NCBI GenBank assembly: GCA_033675265.1 | Contig: JAUJYZ010000166.1 | Span: 62,001-126,000 of the forward strand | DNA: 64,000 nucleotides | Direction: 5' to 3' | Origin: Actinostola sp. cb2023 | Taxonomy: Eukaryota > Cnidaria > Anthozoa > Actiniaria > Actinostolidae | Shown here: piece by piece, positions 1 to 12,791 of the stretch | How the letters are laid out: each line of letters begins with the position of its first letter | Position numbering within the stretch: position 1 is the first letter of the stretch | Translations under genes and position numbers: made by a program | The notes under the pieces: generated by a model | Told to the model about the DNA's origin: nothing | Database searches by the model: none | What the model saw: the letters and a program-made list of their open reading frames with translations, nothing else

Positions 1-384
1 GTTACTTTGATTAGTTATTCGTTAGAAATACAGTATAAACTACTCTGTAGATTTACAGAAAATCACACACACATGATCACTTGATCTCCTAGATCTTGTG
101 GATATTTATACTTTCCTTTTTCCTTTAGCACTGTTTATTTTGAGTTGTTTTTGTTTAATACTTCGAAGATTGATTACCATTGATTTGTTTTGCTTTTACT
201 CCATATGTTTTTTGCTTTGAAAACAATTTCTGTTAGACACACTTAGCCCCAGTTGCACATCATCAGATAGATCCTTGACTACTCAATATATTTATAACAG
301 CATCAATTTATGCAGGACGTACGTAGCTTGGTGTATGCTAAATATTAATATGTGTGTCAACAGGTATTCTGGTGCCATCAAAAG

Positions 385-1655
385 TGGAGCCACATTGAAT
401 ATGATATTCTGCTGCAATGGTTGTCATAACAGAATTATCAATTTCCAAGGCTCAGCCGTGGTAGAAGGATCTAAAAGGACAGTGGTAGGCCTAGCACTAG
501 TTTTCTAGAACTCTCAGACAGTGTCTTGGAATTTCCTGCATTTCAAAGAACCAATATTATGAGGTCATCAAACTTGTGTACCCACATATCACTGACATCC
601 TTGATGAAATGCGTGAAGAGACAAAGGAATAGATGAGACAATTGGACGATGAAAAACTGGGAAGTTGGTCTAGAGCAGTGGTGACATCAGACGGTGTATG
701 GCATATTAGAGGACATTTCAGTAAAAATGGATCATTCATAATCAAAAACTATTTGACTGGTGCTTTGTTATGGTATGGGCACAAGTGCATGCGTGGCAAG
801 GATGATGTTGTGGATGAGGAACTGTATGAGGGAACATCAAAGTTAATGGAATGGTTTCTTGCTGATGAATGCTACAAGGAGGCCAGTGATGAAGGTTGCC
901 AGGTAGAGGTTGTATGGCAAGACGGTGATTTAAGTGCAGCCAAATCAGTCATGCAGCAGTTCCCTGAGGCGAACGTGTATAAGTGTGGTGGCCATGTGGG
1001 ACGTGCCCACTACAACAATCTGAAGGAAGCAGCCAAAACAAACCAATTCTCTGCTACTGTAATAAGGGTAGAAAAGGATTTATTTCCATCAGTGGTAACT
1101 GTTACACTTGGTAACAGGCACAAGGCGAGTTGTGGATGCCTTAAATATTATTTTTTTGACAAATGCCCGTGTCAATCACTTCTGATGTCTTCAGCAGTGC
1201 AATGACCCAGCAGAATATGCACGACGAATGAGGGCTCTTGGGAAATACCACTGCCAAGATAAGTGGGGTGATGGGGAGACCTGTGGTTTTCACCCAAACA
1301 CTGTTTGCTCTTGTGGGAACTGTGATGAAGATGAAGAACTACAATGCAGCGGTAAGCCATACAAAACAAAGAACCCCCTGACATGAAGTACCATCAGTTG
1401 ACATATCAGTTGGAGTGTCAGCGTCGTGCTCTGGATGCTGCTAGTGTAATCCATCCGACAATAGACAGAGGCCACTCAAACTTTTGTGAGGCCCATTTCT
1501 CTGTCTTGCAGACACTATGGCTCCAGAGCCTTCTATAAAGCATGGCTCGACCTTCTTCTTTGGATTCTCCCGCCTTCAAAGCCAATTCGCGGAGAAGGCG
1601 CATGAGTCCTTCTGGTGGCTCAAAACTGTGGGAAATACAATTGGTTAAAAGCAAA
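385..1655 (+). pseudogene. Mutator-like transposase pseudogene
   Basis: Remnant of a DDE transposase of the Mutator-like family widespread in invertebrates (probably Pfam PF20700). A Cys-containing segment (CCNGCHNRIINFQGSA, about 408-455) leads to a stop at 508. A second frame (about 520-1375, with one in-frame stop near 631) reads CISKNQYYEVIKL, then SDGVWHIRGHFSKNG holding the first catalytic Asp, then VVWQDGDLSAAKSV with the second, then the family hallmark CGGHVGRAHYNNL and a Cys cluster at 1150-1345 (CGCLKYYFFDKCPC, CSCGNCDEDEE). After a stop near 1380 the protein resumes in another frame (RRALDAASVIHPTIDRGHSN) and shifts again to EEAHESFWWLKTVGN. At least two shifts and two stops make it a pseudogene. 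Motif recognition is by eye; family assignment is confident, clade is not. Confidence 0.8.
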
Positions 1656-1659
1656 CATA

Positions 1660-3360
1660 AATAAAATACAATATACTAGCTCTACGGCATATACATTTCG
1701 TGAAAACTCTGCTTTGAAGGCTTCAAAGGCAGCCTCTTTGGTGACTTCGTTCGACATCTTTCTTACAGGAACACGGGAGAAGGAAGGCACGCCTCCTTGG
1801 TGGAAACCGCTGGTTTGTCGCATATTAAGCCTTACCTAGTAACCGACCCAGTCCCTTTCGCAGTTTTCGGAGTTGACTTCCGGTAAAAACACCAAAATTT
1901 GGATCGCGATAGAAAATTAATGTCATTTGAAACAGAAAACAAAATATATTTTTTGGATATTATATAGGTTATGCAATCAGTAGGTTGTTGTTCCAAAAAT
2001 AGCCTGGGCGTGTACCTTAAAGAAAATAGTCCCTTCAGCATAATAGGCGCAACTCAAGTTCCGTTAGCTGCAAGATTTATCACCCGCATGAACCAGGAAT
2101 AGTATTTCCATTATGTCTCCGTCCTACCGTTACCGACTCAGAGGAAGCTTTGGAATGGTTAAAAACACAATCATTACAATCAACCACAGACATATTTTTA
2201 GAAGTACATCGCGTTTTAGAGAACAGGAACCAGAATTACGAATTTAGTCATGCTGTCCAAATGCTACTAACTGACCTCCAAAAACAGGAAATAACAATTG
2301 GTGAAGGAAGTCCTCCCCCCAAAAAAACAAGACCCTAGATTTATTGAAGAGAAGCGCTGGCGCGATCACTTGTGGATGGACAGAGGCCAGATGCCCCGCC
2401 AATTGAGATTCAGGAGGTATCAGTGAGGCGCGCAGAAGTGTGCCACTTCACAAAAAATATCACAGTTTGACATTTCAATGAACAAATGCCATATTTATTC
2501 AATGTTATTGAATATTGTCAAACGTATTCTTTTCCTTTTTCCTTTTTAGTTTATTGACAGCAGCAGGGAAAAAGCCCAATCCACCCCTGTGGACCTCAAA
2601 AGTGCAATTCTAAATCTGAATGGTGGCATCATAACTCTTCGTACCTTTAAAGGGGGACTAGTACGTAAATCGTTCAAAGTCTGATTTAGCTGAAACTTCA
2701 CTGAAATAATCTCAAAGACCTATACAATTACTGGTTCGTTTTTTTCTCAAAAATTCCGATGCGAAGTAATACATTTTTATGAATCTTTAGAGGTGTCAGT
2801 GACGTCACTTACATATGTCATTTTGTGTATGAATGAAGAAAGCTCCTCCAATAATATGACACTCAACAGAAAAATCAACAACTTTGGCTTTCCACACTTC
2901 TCTGTCACCTTGAACTTCCACCACGTCATTGAGTACTGGGTACTGGGTACTATGGTACTACAACTTGGTCAGCAGAAACAGGAAATATGCGCCTCATGAA
3001 ATCTACAACAATGAAATGTTGGGGGTCCAAGCCAATATCGTCTGAAGGATACAGCATCAACTTTCTACTCAGATTAGCTAACGGCACTGTTGCAAAATGA
3101 GGAGACACTGTCACAAGCTGCAATCAGCGACAGAATTGAATGACACCCCCCTTGTTATATGTCTCCAAAATGGCTTTTTAACCCCCCCCCCCCTCCCCCC
3201 CTGCCTCCTTTGTTCAATGTGGATTTTCTCAGAATTTTTTTTTGGGCGGAACATTGTCTACTTCAACATTGAATAGGGGAGGGGGGATGGAACAATTATA
3301 AATCCCCATACGGGGCTTATTCTGTTAAATTCACCGTAAAAGACAATTTATTATCTAAGA
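1660..3360. other. Intergenic, no supported gene
   Basis: No convincing gene is seen. A short plus-strand frame (about 2120-2338, containing TDSEEALEWLKTQSLQS) could be a lone exon but matches nothing I recognise. At 2648 the sequence TTAAAGGGGGACTAG begins, very like the outer ends of the TTAA-flanked element at 55,214 and of a repeat at 63,395, so a Kolobok/piggyBac-type element end probably lies here. Cytosine-rich tracts occur at about 3181-3201. Confidence 0.5.
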
Positions 3361-3363
3361 GTG

Positions 3364-3772
3364 TCATCTATTTTGTCGCCAATTGTGGATTCTATCTTCA
3401 TTGCAATTCACACGGCTGTATACTTGAAGTGTGATAAATGTCTTGTAAGCTTCTTCAATAGCAACTGTGTATATTTTCTGAATCTTTCCAATGACCTCTC
3501 CCTCACCATTCAAACTTATTACAACAGCAAATTTATTTTCTCGGTAAAGTAAACCTTCATAGCCATGAAGTGGCTTCCATAATCTTCGACAAGAAAAGGC
3601 TGCTTTGCTAACATCATTTACATCCACACTGCATATCTCAGCAGTTTTGCAGCAGACATTGTCATTCAGGTGAAAATTCTGCATTCCTCCAACAGTTCTG
3701 CCAATGATTGCTTGTTGTGAACCTGGATCTGCTGATCTATATAGCAATTTTGCTTGCTCCAAGGATCTAGCC
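3364..3772 (-). CDS. Unidentified exon, hypothetical protein
   Basis: A minus-strand open frame of about 135 codons. It begins just after an acceptor-like sequence (ctacaatcag) and reads LWARSLEQAKLLYRSADPG onward. It contains alternating hydrophobic strands (KFAVVISLNGEGEVIGKIQK) like the C-terminal part of transposon-associated proteins that end in a small beta domain, but no catalytic motif is visible and I do not recognise the family. No partner exons could be joined confidently, so it may be one exon of a decayed gene. Confidence 0.35.
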
Positions 3773-4403
3773 CAAAGCTGATTGTAGAAAATAAAAACAA
3801 AAGTTTGTTCATCAAATACAAGGCTGTAACAGATTAAAGATTGGAACTCAAATCTAAAATCCTAATATTTACATTTTGATACACTTATTTGCAACCACTT
3901 TGTGAGGCAAAGGAAGGCAAGTACAAAGTTCATTTTCGGCCTAGCTTAGCAACTTCTCTCCTGATTTCAGTTCCAGCAACTGTAACTTCTATATTTTTAC
4001 AATTACTGGATTCGAATTAAAGACCTTTTTGATAGACATTTAATAATAAAGATTAATAATAGGAACGAACGACGTTTCGATGTCAACATACATCATTTTC
4101 AAGTTCAAATGGACGTATTATGTAGACTTATAAGTAGTAGAAATACAATGGCTATTGTTCATGGTTCTTGGGCTATTGTTCTTAAAGGAGCATGCTCACC
4201 TACAATGCACTGCGCGCCCAAACGCCATTTTACATGCTCTCGAAAGTCAAAATTCAATATACTGTTACAATCCGTCTTCAATCTCAAGTCACCATCGAGT
4301 TTTTTACACTTTAAAGTACTAGTTTAGGTTCCTGTTCCTTTTCGAGTTTTCTCGAGTTTCGGTCAGTATTTATCGGTTTCGATCGCAAGCTCTTTCTTCG
4401 AAG
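3773..4403. other. Intergenic, no feature seen
   Basis: AT-rich sequence between the orphan minus-strand exon and the plus-strand transposase gene. No open frame, repeat or RNA gene was recognised. The promoter of the gene starting at 4404 presumably lies here, but no core-promoter motif is clear. Confidence 0.4.
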
Positions 4404-7400
4404 ATGTCGGGCAAACAACCAAGTCGAATGGGACGGCCCAAAAGACCCGAGGGGATAAAAAGAATCATCCTCAGAGCCTCAACATTTCAGCTATGGCACC
4501 TAAGGAAGGAAGCTTTGGGTTTCACTGGGCTCTCAAATAGTGAATTTATGGAATTGCTTCTTCACCGAGTTGACAGCCGGAGGGAGACTGAGAGTGCCGG
4601 TGCAGATGATTCAAGCCCGCCAAGAAAGATTCCACAAACCCAGGAAGGTATGAAATATAAAATGATATTTCAGATAAGTTCTATCTATTCGTCGATTTTT
4701 CATTATTTGAATGTTGTGTTCAACATATCAGGTACATCACGTAGACAACTTTGGTCAACACCAGGCACACGTTCTCGTGCTCAGGAACTCAACCTTGGTT
4801 TGTCCCCTGTCTTGGAAGAAAGTGCACATTCAAGTACTTTGTAAGTAGTATTTGATCATAAATGTTCTTGTAATAAGTGGGAATACTGAAGTCATGTTTA
4901 TTGAATGTTTCAGTGTCAATATCACCGGTACAAGTACTGAATCAACACAAAGTATCAGCCTTCAAAATATTTCTAGTACAACTACTCCAAGTGCAAACTG
5001 CTCCGTGTGGCAAAGCCTTCGCCACATCAACATCAGTAGTGGAGTTTATGAAGGAAATCCGTTGGATCGTGGCGATAGTGATAAAGATGGTGACACTGCA
5101 AGTGATAGTTCAAGGTATACAGTATTTAATTGCAAATCAATTTCCATTTTACAGGCCAAGAGGTTTTAGATACATGTATAAAGCTCATTATTGCTCAAAG
5201 TAGAAATTTACTGTGTAATTCCAGACCTTGATCTTATTATAATAGCAATAATATGTATTCATATATCAAGAGCATTATACATTTGTAGATGTATGTAGAT
5301 GTATCTGCTCAGATGTTATGATGTATGTTTTTTTGAAATATGTACGATGTACCTTTTTCAGCATCAGTGAGCCTGACCTAGATGACGACTCAAGTGACCA
5401 AGATGGCAGGAGTGAAGAATTCAGCTTTCAAGATCAGTCATCCGAGTAAGTAATAGGTATAGAGTTGTTTTCGTATGAATGGGAAGTACAATGTAGTTAT
5501 GATACAGTTTGTGCCGTGCAGTGATGGTATCGTGCTATGATCGTGTGGAATCCAAGCATTCTGATTGGTCGAGTGATGATTTTTCACACTGTGATTGGTT
5601 GAATACAATGTCTTCGATTCCGTACCGTGACAGTATTACACTCTGTGCCATAGGAAAATGACTTTACTTCTAGACCGTTAAAACATAATCTCATTGTCAA
5701 ACCTTTTTCTCTAACAATATGTATATTTTGACCAGAAATACAATACATTTTATTTGGATGCAAAAATCACTATATAATCGTCCATACCATTTCTAAATTA
5801 TGGTCAATACATGTACATGTCACTTACAGTACATACCTCACACTTGGTTAATTAGAGGTTTATTCATTTCAACACAGGAATCAATCTACACATCTTGAAA
5901 GTGATTCAGCCACTCTCACTGCATTAGAAATATGCGAAGAAATGGACAGCCTGCCAACATTAGACCAGGAAACAGGTGACATTGAACCAGAGTTTGGCCC
6001 TCTTCCCCTTACACATGATGAATACATACAAGGGATAAAAAATAAGTTGTCAGAAACTTTCGAAGAATTAAAGGAATGTAAAGATGACTCTCTGATGAAG
6101 TACATCGATATGTTCAAATATGAAAGGGTGATTGTTGAAACGAGAAAAGTTCAAGAACTGATAAATGGAAAATGCCAAGTGAGTGACTGTGAGTTGCAAA
6201 GAGTTATGACAGAGCATGCTTACGAGGGAGGTGTAATGACTGCAAAGTACTCTTGCTCCAATGGTCATAGTGGTTCCTGGAACTCGTCATCGATCTTGGC
6301 TTTGAAGAGAAATCAGAAACTCTTTGTTACACCAATGGTAACCAGTGCAGCTGTATTAATTTCTGGGAACAACTTCGATAAGATTGACTTGATGATGAAA
6401 GCTATGAACTGTAGCCTTGTGTCTGCATCTACTTTTACTCGTTTACAGTCATTGTACATTGTTCCTTCTGTTAATGACTTGTGGGAACAAATGAAAGATA
6501 GCATTTGGAGTGTATATGAAAAGGAGATGATGATTCTATCAGGAGACGGTAGAATGGACTCGCCTGGGTTTAGCGCTAAATATTGTGTTTACACAATCAT
6601 GGATCACTTTCTGAACACCATCATTGACATAACAGTAGTGGACAAGCGAGAGGCTGGAGGTGCATCTACGACAATGGAGAAGATGGCTCTCAAACGACTG
6701 CTAGAGAGAATGATGGTCAAGCTTCATTTATCTGAACTAACAACTGATGCCTCTGCAACCATTATGAAGCTTATTAGAGATCTTAAAGGTTACTTTCATT
6801 AATAATCTATAATGTAAAAATGTACATGTATGTTATCTGAAAAGTCACATTTGAAATATATTTATTAAATTAAATTATTCTACTTTTTAGCCTTACACCC
6901 AAATGAGCTCATGCACTTAGTCCAGTCCCTTGACATCTGGCACAAGTCCTGCAAACTCACAGCTAAACTGACAGCGGTAAATATATATATAGCAGTACTT
7001 AGTGTAGTACTTAAATTATCCAGCAAAACCTCAAACAGTATTTAGTTATCTCAAACCAACCAACCACCCTTCTCAAGCTGAAACTAATTTCCTTTCATTT
7101 GTCCCATAATTATATTGCTATGCAGTATAGATAGCTATATCCCTTATAGCATTCAAAATACATGGTTTACTTGTATTCTTGTAATGTGAGGGCCACAAGT
7201 TTACAAGTGTGTATTCACTTTTATGTGCTAATATCGCATGTCTACTACATCATTGCTAAATTTCTTCTTGCTTATTATGAAAGGCAAGCAAAGTCAAGGG
7301 TTGTGAAAATGTTCCCCATTGGATAGAACCCATAAGGAATCACTTTTGGCATTGTGCAGAGATGTCCAAAGGCAGTCCTGAACTACTGAAGGTAATCTTG

Positions 7401-8400
7401 ATGCCATGTAATCTACATACAAAATACAACAAATGCATAACATACATGTGGATAGGTCAATACAGAATGATATTTTGTGTAATATTTTGTGTAACAGTAT
7501 CAAGTGTGATAAAATCAGTTAGCCAATCAGAAGCGAGATCTACTGTTGATATCCCATGAATTTTTCTCGCCACTTCTCAAACTCATGGACGTGTGCCAAC
7601 AATATGCTAATTAGTTTGTGTTTTGAAACAATCATCCTCATCCAAAACATGGCTGACTGCAATGAAACACGGCTCAACCTAACTTGCCCTGATATTTCGC
7701 CGAATCAAACCAAATATAAATAGTGCTATATGACATGCACTCTATGCTGGCAAATATGCATTTTAAATCTGGGGCCATGTATGTACAGTATGTGGTTCTA
7801 ATTGTGAAAATATTATCTCTCTCTAAACTCTACGAGAGTGCTTATGGCTCGAGAGAAAAAATAATAGCCTCTGCTATCCAGGGTACACATTAACTGAACA
7901 TTGTTCACAATTAGAACCGTTCACAATTAGAACCACATACTGTATACAGTATTAGTAGTAGTCATCCAATTCATAAAAGAATCATAAAATATTGCTTTCA
8001 CGAACCATGCATTATATTTCATTGCCTGCAGAGCATTACTATATGTCCCCTCTTGCCTCATTACTATTACATGTATTTCTGCTTAGCTAAATATAGATAC
8101 TTTTAGAGTTTTGTCTAGAAATGAGGAAACTGTAAAGTACGGAAGCAGTCTTTTTTATTTAGGTGTATATGAAGTATGTTTTCATACATGTTCTTTATTG
8201 TTTTGTAGGATGTCTGGATTGGTGTGATCCACCATGTGTGTGGTGAACACGAATGGGAAGATGGCCAATGCACCCATGGCCCACTTACACACACAGAGGA
8301 TAGCAAACCAGTTTTAGAAAAGACCTCTAAATCAGCAAAGGCAATCAGAGAAATGACGTACGTGCTCAGCAATGTAGTGTATAATAATGTATTAGACTCA
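4404..8400 (+). CDS. Multi-exon DDE-transposase-like gene, 3' end interrupted
   Basis: Eight exons join in phase with GT-AG borders: 4404-4647, 4732-4840, 4914-5114, 5362-5445, 5878-6788, 6891-6976, 7284-7391 and 8209 to about 8400. The start ATG opens a basic N-terminus (MSGKQPSRMGRPKRPEGIKR), followed by an acidic, Ser-rich linker over exons 2-5. The large exon 5 holds a CSNGHSGSW zinc-type motif and LSGDGRMDSPGFSAKYCVYT, signature of a transposase family common in cnidarian, sponge and fish genomes, then VDKREAGGAS and LTTDAS. Exon 6 has SLDIWHK, the next conserved Asp block; exon 8 has HHVCGEHEW. The exon sequence seen has no stop or frameshift. The C-terminal exons are missing because a Penelope-like element follows directly. 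Exact superfamily is not assigned; a domesticated function cannot be excluded. Confidence 0.75.
7786..7942. repeat. MITE, TA target duplication, 157 bp
   Basis: Perfect terminal inverted repeats of about 23 bp (CAGTATGTGGTTCTAATTG at the left, its complement at the right) flanked by TA on both sides, as for Tc1/mariner/pogo-type elements. It sits in the last visible intron of the transposase gene. The right arm contains a short internal duplication (cacaattagaacc twice). Confidence 0.85.
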
Positions 8401-8402
8401 CA

Positions 8403-9519
8403 GGCTCGTCCACCCGGGCTGAATGGAGTCATGCGCTTTATTGATGACTTAGGAGGGAGGTGGTTAGGGGACAATGAATCATTTAAGGATTGGGTTGATT
8501 GGTTGAATACAACTACCAATAATCTGTATGGGCTTACATTTACCAGTAGAATAGATAATCAGGTTGAATTCCTAGATATATTAATTAGCTTCAATCAGCA
8601 TGGGATTCCCTCGACTGATTTATTCATAAAGCCCACTGACGCGCGTAGATATCTGTCACCTGACTCGTGTCATCCTAGACATACCTTTAGTGCTGTGATT
8701 TATTCACAGGGTATAAGAATTAGACGCATTGTGTCTGACGATGAGGTGTTTAAATTAAGGCTTGATGATCTTGCCGAAGCTTTTGTTAACAGCGGTTTTA
8801 ATGTTAGCTTTGTCAAACAGATACTTAATAAGGTCGCGCAAATGCCACGTACATTAGGCTATAATGCTCGTAGCAATGAAGAGAAGGTCATTGTTCCCTG
8901 GGTAGTTACCTATGGTCCGGGTTCCAGGGAAACAGGGGATTTTATTAAGAAACGGTCTAAAATATTAGACAAGTCACCATCTTGGCAAACGTTAGGAGCC
9001 AAAGTCATGCTGTGCTCACGGAGAGCTCCTAATCTTAAAGATATTTTGTATAAGCGGAAACATTTCTCACTATCTGTACCAGGAGAAGGGCTAGGTACCC
9101 ACCCTTGTGGAAGTAACAGGTGTGCTTCATGTGGTTTAACCACTTCCTCTGACACCTTTACTAGCACCAGTGACGGTCGTACATACAGTGTACGGTGCAG
9201 GGCCACTTGTACTTCCAGGTGTGTGGTGTATCTGGCTACATGCATCTACTGTCATATACAATATGTAGGCAACACTACACAGATGCTACGTGATAGAATA
9301 ACAGGTCATCGTAATAGCAAAGCTTCAGCGCTATATTGCCATCTCGCCCAACATGGATCCGAGTTTAATAAGTGTTTCAAATTTACTGTGATAAGTCATA
9401 CATCACCTAATAACTTATTGGACGAAGAAACAGCATGGATAAACAAATTACGCACAGGGGAGCCTGAGGGCCTCAATAGAGTGGATTCCTGTGCACTACG
9501 CACAGGGATCCCAATTTAG
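8403..9519 (+). mobile_element. Penelope-like element, 5'-truncated (RT tail + GIY-YIG)
   Basis: The frame opens in the last transposase exon and becomes Penelope-like near 8403. It shows the end of the reverse transcriptase palm (MRFIDDLGGRW, the xxDD box), then VEFLDILIS, TDLFIKPTDARRYLSPDSCH and YSQGIRIRRI, all diagnostic of the Penelope RT thumb. A linker with CGSNRCASCG follows, then a GIY-YIG nuclease (VVYLATCIYCHIQYVGNTTQ, then RDRITGH and the acidic LLDEETAWINKL). The first RT motifs are absent, so the copy is 5'-truncated, as is usual for target-primed elements. The frame itself is unbroken to the stop at 9519. The 3' flank to about 9660 may be element UTR. Insertion interrupted the host-side transposase gene. 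Confidence 0.88.
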
Positions 9520-9852
9520 ATCTAGGTGTTCGCTGCCACGCTTTCTTAGTCATATCACTGTATCACTGGCGAGGGCTGTTAAGCCGAAAGGCCTCTGATA
9601 TAAAAGAAGATCTACGTAGCTGTATGGCGTGTTCTGTTGTCTCTATATAAATCAGAGAAATAGTATTTGACCGTGGCTGGCTACGCAGCCTACAATATTA
9701 TGTTAACTTTAGGTATGTAAACTCATGTTCTGTGTACTGATGACAAATTGAAAAATTGAATTTATTCTCTCAAGAACAAGTAGAAATTTATTTTCATTAA
9801 TTAGACCATCAAAAAGTCATTTAGCCATTTTCGTACCAGCCCCTTCATTTTA

Positions 9853-9989
9853 GAGTGACTCCAATAAACCCAGGCACTACTAATTACATGTAGCTGTCAG
9901 TGTCATTAGATGCAAAGAAAACAAAAGAGTGAGTGTCTAATAGTGTGTATTGGTGAAGTTAGTAATGCCCGGGTTTATTGGAATCACTC
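9853..9989. repeat. MITE, TA target duplication, 137 bp
   Basis: Terminal inverted repeats of about 23 bp with one or two mismatches (GAGTGACTCCAATAAACCC left; GGGTTTATTGGAATCACTC right), flanked by TA on both sides. No coding potential. Looks like a Tc1/mariner-type miniature element. Confidence 0.85.
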
Positions 9990-10374
9990 TAGGTATTGGT
10001 AATTATTGAATAGTCCCTGTTCGCGTTCACAGATCCCGTTGTAAAACCGCTGTACTTATTGATATCAGACGCATTTGTACAGGGTTAGCCTCGAGTCAGT
10101 GTAAATTATTCACAAATATCAACAAGAACACGAAAAAATGTTGACATGAAACAGTCAAATGCGTCTTTTGTCAAGGACAGCGGCCATCTCTAAACAACGC
10201 GAAACTGGAGTATTATACTACAGTGCAAACAATATAACCATGACTAATACGAATCAGACCCTGAGTGGTCGCTTATGAAAGCTTGAAAAAGAAAAGGAAC
10301 CACGGGGACCTTCTAGCAAATATCGTATATGAGTATACATGTGTTACTACTACATTGAGTCTTCAAATACATAT

Positions 10375-10451
10375 ATAATAATAATAATAATAATGATAAT
10401 AATGATAATAATGATAATGATGATAATAATGATAACAATAATAATAATAAG
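10375..10451. repeat. (ATA/ATG)n microsatellite
   Basis: Trinucleotide tract of ataat/gataat units about 77 bp long. It opens spurious Ile/Met-rich frames on both strands that are not genes. Confidence 0.95.
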
Positions 10452-10537
10452 TAGTATACTCATATATTTCTCTGATTCCCTCCCTCATCTCTGGTCCGCC
10501 TTCCTCCTTCCCACTCCCTTTCCTTCCTCTCGCCATC

Positions 10538-10697
10538 CTTCTCATCCATCCACCAATTCGTCAGTCCGTCCTTTCTTCTTTCTTGCATCCTTCCCTTCAT
10601 CCCTCCCTCTCTTATCAGGGAAATAAGAGAGGGAGCGAGCAAGGGAAGCAATGATGCAAGAAAGAAGAAAGGACGGACGGACGAATGGATGGATAGA
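10538..10697. repeat. Long polypyrimidine/polypurine palindrome
   Basis: A C/T-rich arm (about 10,538-10,613) is followed after a short loop by its imperfect reverse complement (10,622-10,697). Matching blocks include tccgtcctttcttctttctt with its purine partner and ctccctctcttat with ataagagaggg. Strand asymmetry plus mirror/inverted symmetry would favour cruciform or triplex DNA. Confidence 0.85.
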
Positions 10698-10932
10698 TGG
10701 GAATGATGACGAATAAAAATCATACTGGTTACAGAAGTAATGTCGCATACCGCCGCGAGTTTTGTTTTCCTTAACTGCATGCATAGCAAGTGCATCGACT
10801 TCTTCTTCGCACGTCACTGTATCCTTCAAAATATCTCTCCATTCTCTCAGTTGTAATAAGATCTAATAAGGATCCGGCAGCAAACACATTTATCATGAGA
10901 CAGAGATTATAGTCAGATATACAAAATATATA

Positions 10933-11074
10933 CAGTGGAAGCACACTAACTGATTTCGGTTAACTCAAACTCAATTTTCCCGTCGCTCGGGTCAAATTTA
11001 CACCGTTAACTCAAACCCGCTAATTAACCCGCTAATTAGAACCGTTTTAAGGTCGAGATAGTGTGGTTCTACTG
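10933..11074. repeat. pogo/Tigger-like MITE, 142 bp
   Basis: Ends CAGTGGAAGCACACTA and TAGTGTGGTTCTACTG are inverted repeats flanked by TA on both sides. The interior has the ttaactcaaact / tcgctcgggtc style typical of pogo-derived MITEs. No open frame. Confidence 0.85.
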
Positions 11075-11076
11075 TA

Positions 11077-12599
11077 CTGCGTTACTTCGAAAATAAACGT
11101 TTTAGTTCAACATGCTGATCAAGTACAAGACTCGGTCTTCTTCCATAGTCCTCGACCGGTCTCCTTTTGTCCACCTTTTTCCTTTCCAATGGTTGTAGCT
11201 CCCCTACTCCACCCGTTTTGCATGGCGCCGGTAAGTCCTCGGAATTTAGTTATCAGCCTTTGAAAATATTCCTGTGCGACATAATATTAGCTTAACTTCA
11301 TCATCCGGCCCATGAAACAAAATCATAACTGACTTGTGCAGGCTTATTCTTTGTACTACTTATCAATCTGTGGAATGTCTGTAATTAGCAAAGTGTATTA
11401 AATTGGCATAAATTAATGATTTACATCGGCAGTACGTGGTAGTCTTGCCGATTTGATTTGTGTTCTATAAAGCTAAGCTATTTTGTTTTGAAAGAATTCG
11501 TAGAAGTACAGTGTTTCTGTACAAAAATCAGTGTGTGCTTATTGTATGCTTATCTCGGCCACCCAGGATATAAAGTTTATTGTTGAAAGTTGTAGTGATT
11601 GGAAATCACGAACGACGTATACAAAAAGACAGACAAAACTTCTCAAGATGCAATCCAATTGATACAAAAAGGTTATAATTATTTTTAACTATGTACTTGC
11701 ATATTATTATCAAGATCATTTAGCGTTTTAGACACTTTTATATGCCAAGAAACGACGCCAACATGACTCGATTGATGACCTTTGGAGGTCACAAACCGGA
11801 AATATTAGCCAACTTTCAAGAGCTCTAGCTTTAAGCGTAAACATTTGCCCAGAGAAATCTCTTCGGCATTTAAAAGTTTATCTTTATAACATTCAACCAG
11901 CAGAGACTCAAGCAAATCAAAGGTTTCGCACATATTGAAAACCCGTTTTCTATAGGAGATACTTTGAGCTACTTGTATTAGCCATTAACAAAATGAGCAG
12001 GGGACTGGGACCAAGTCCGTACAACTAATTGAATAAGAAACTAGCAAATTTGGCATCATTTTCTGAGAGAGCAGATCAAACTTAGCTAGTCTGGAAAGTT
12101 TGGTGAACTTCGGCTTAATATTGATGATGCTAGAGGGCACCAAATATGTCTATTTTCCCATACAAACTCTGTAAATTTTTGACGCTGTCCATCCGAACCA
12201 TACATTCACTGTAAAATAATGGACAACACAATTTCAAAAGCTTATAATTCCGACAGAATTCGCTCAAATCACATCAAACTTTGCACAGATGCTAATTTTA
12301 ACATGCTGTAATTTGTAATTTTGTAATTGCATTAATTCTAATAAACTCGTTCCCAGTCCCCTGTTCGTTTTGTTAATGGCTAATTGTAAGCGTAGAGAAT
12401 AAAATTATTTCATGGGGTAAAAATAGGACGATCCATTTGAAAATCATGCAATCAATAAGGAAGGATAGTACAACAAACTTTATTGGCGATAGTTGTAATG
12501 CAAGCAAAAGAGTGAAATAAAACCTTGAAAGAATACAGTTCCCTGAGTGTTGGCTGACTTCAGAAGTCGGGAGTACGAAATTTACCGACAGTTATTATA
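11077..12599. other. Gene-free stretch
   Basis: About 1.5 kb with no supported gene, inverted repeat or tandem repeat. The only open frame above 60 codons (11,063-11,263) has no recognisable content and overlaps the end of the MITE. Confidence 0.5.
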
Positions 12600-12791
12600 A
12601 AGGTAAAAATGCTTTTATTTGGTTTTAAAGTATCATCCTACCCCAAATGACCGACTTTCGTACAACACGCTCTAGCTCCAAAACTAAGAATTTTAACCCC
12701 GACAAAGTATACATTTTCTTAAAGCTTAATAAACATAGAATATTAAGAAAGATGAGGGTAAAAAGGTAAAAATGCTTTTGTTTGGTTTTAA
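12600..12791. repeat. Tandem duplication hit by the TIR transposon (left part)
   Basis: A unit of about 163 bp starting aggtaaaaatgctttt is complete at about 12,600-12,763. A second copy begins at 12,764 and is split by the transposon; its remainder runs from 17,850 to about 17,983. The intact first copy acts as an internal pre-insertion reference: it has gttttaa once, whereas the split copy has gttttaa on both sides of the element (12,785-12,791 and 17,850-17,856). Confidence 0.9.

Noticed and set aside
10339..10829. Overlapping open frames on both strands
   Set aside because: They are generated by the ATA microsatellite and the polypyrimidine palindrome; low complexity throughout.
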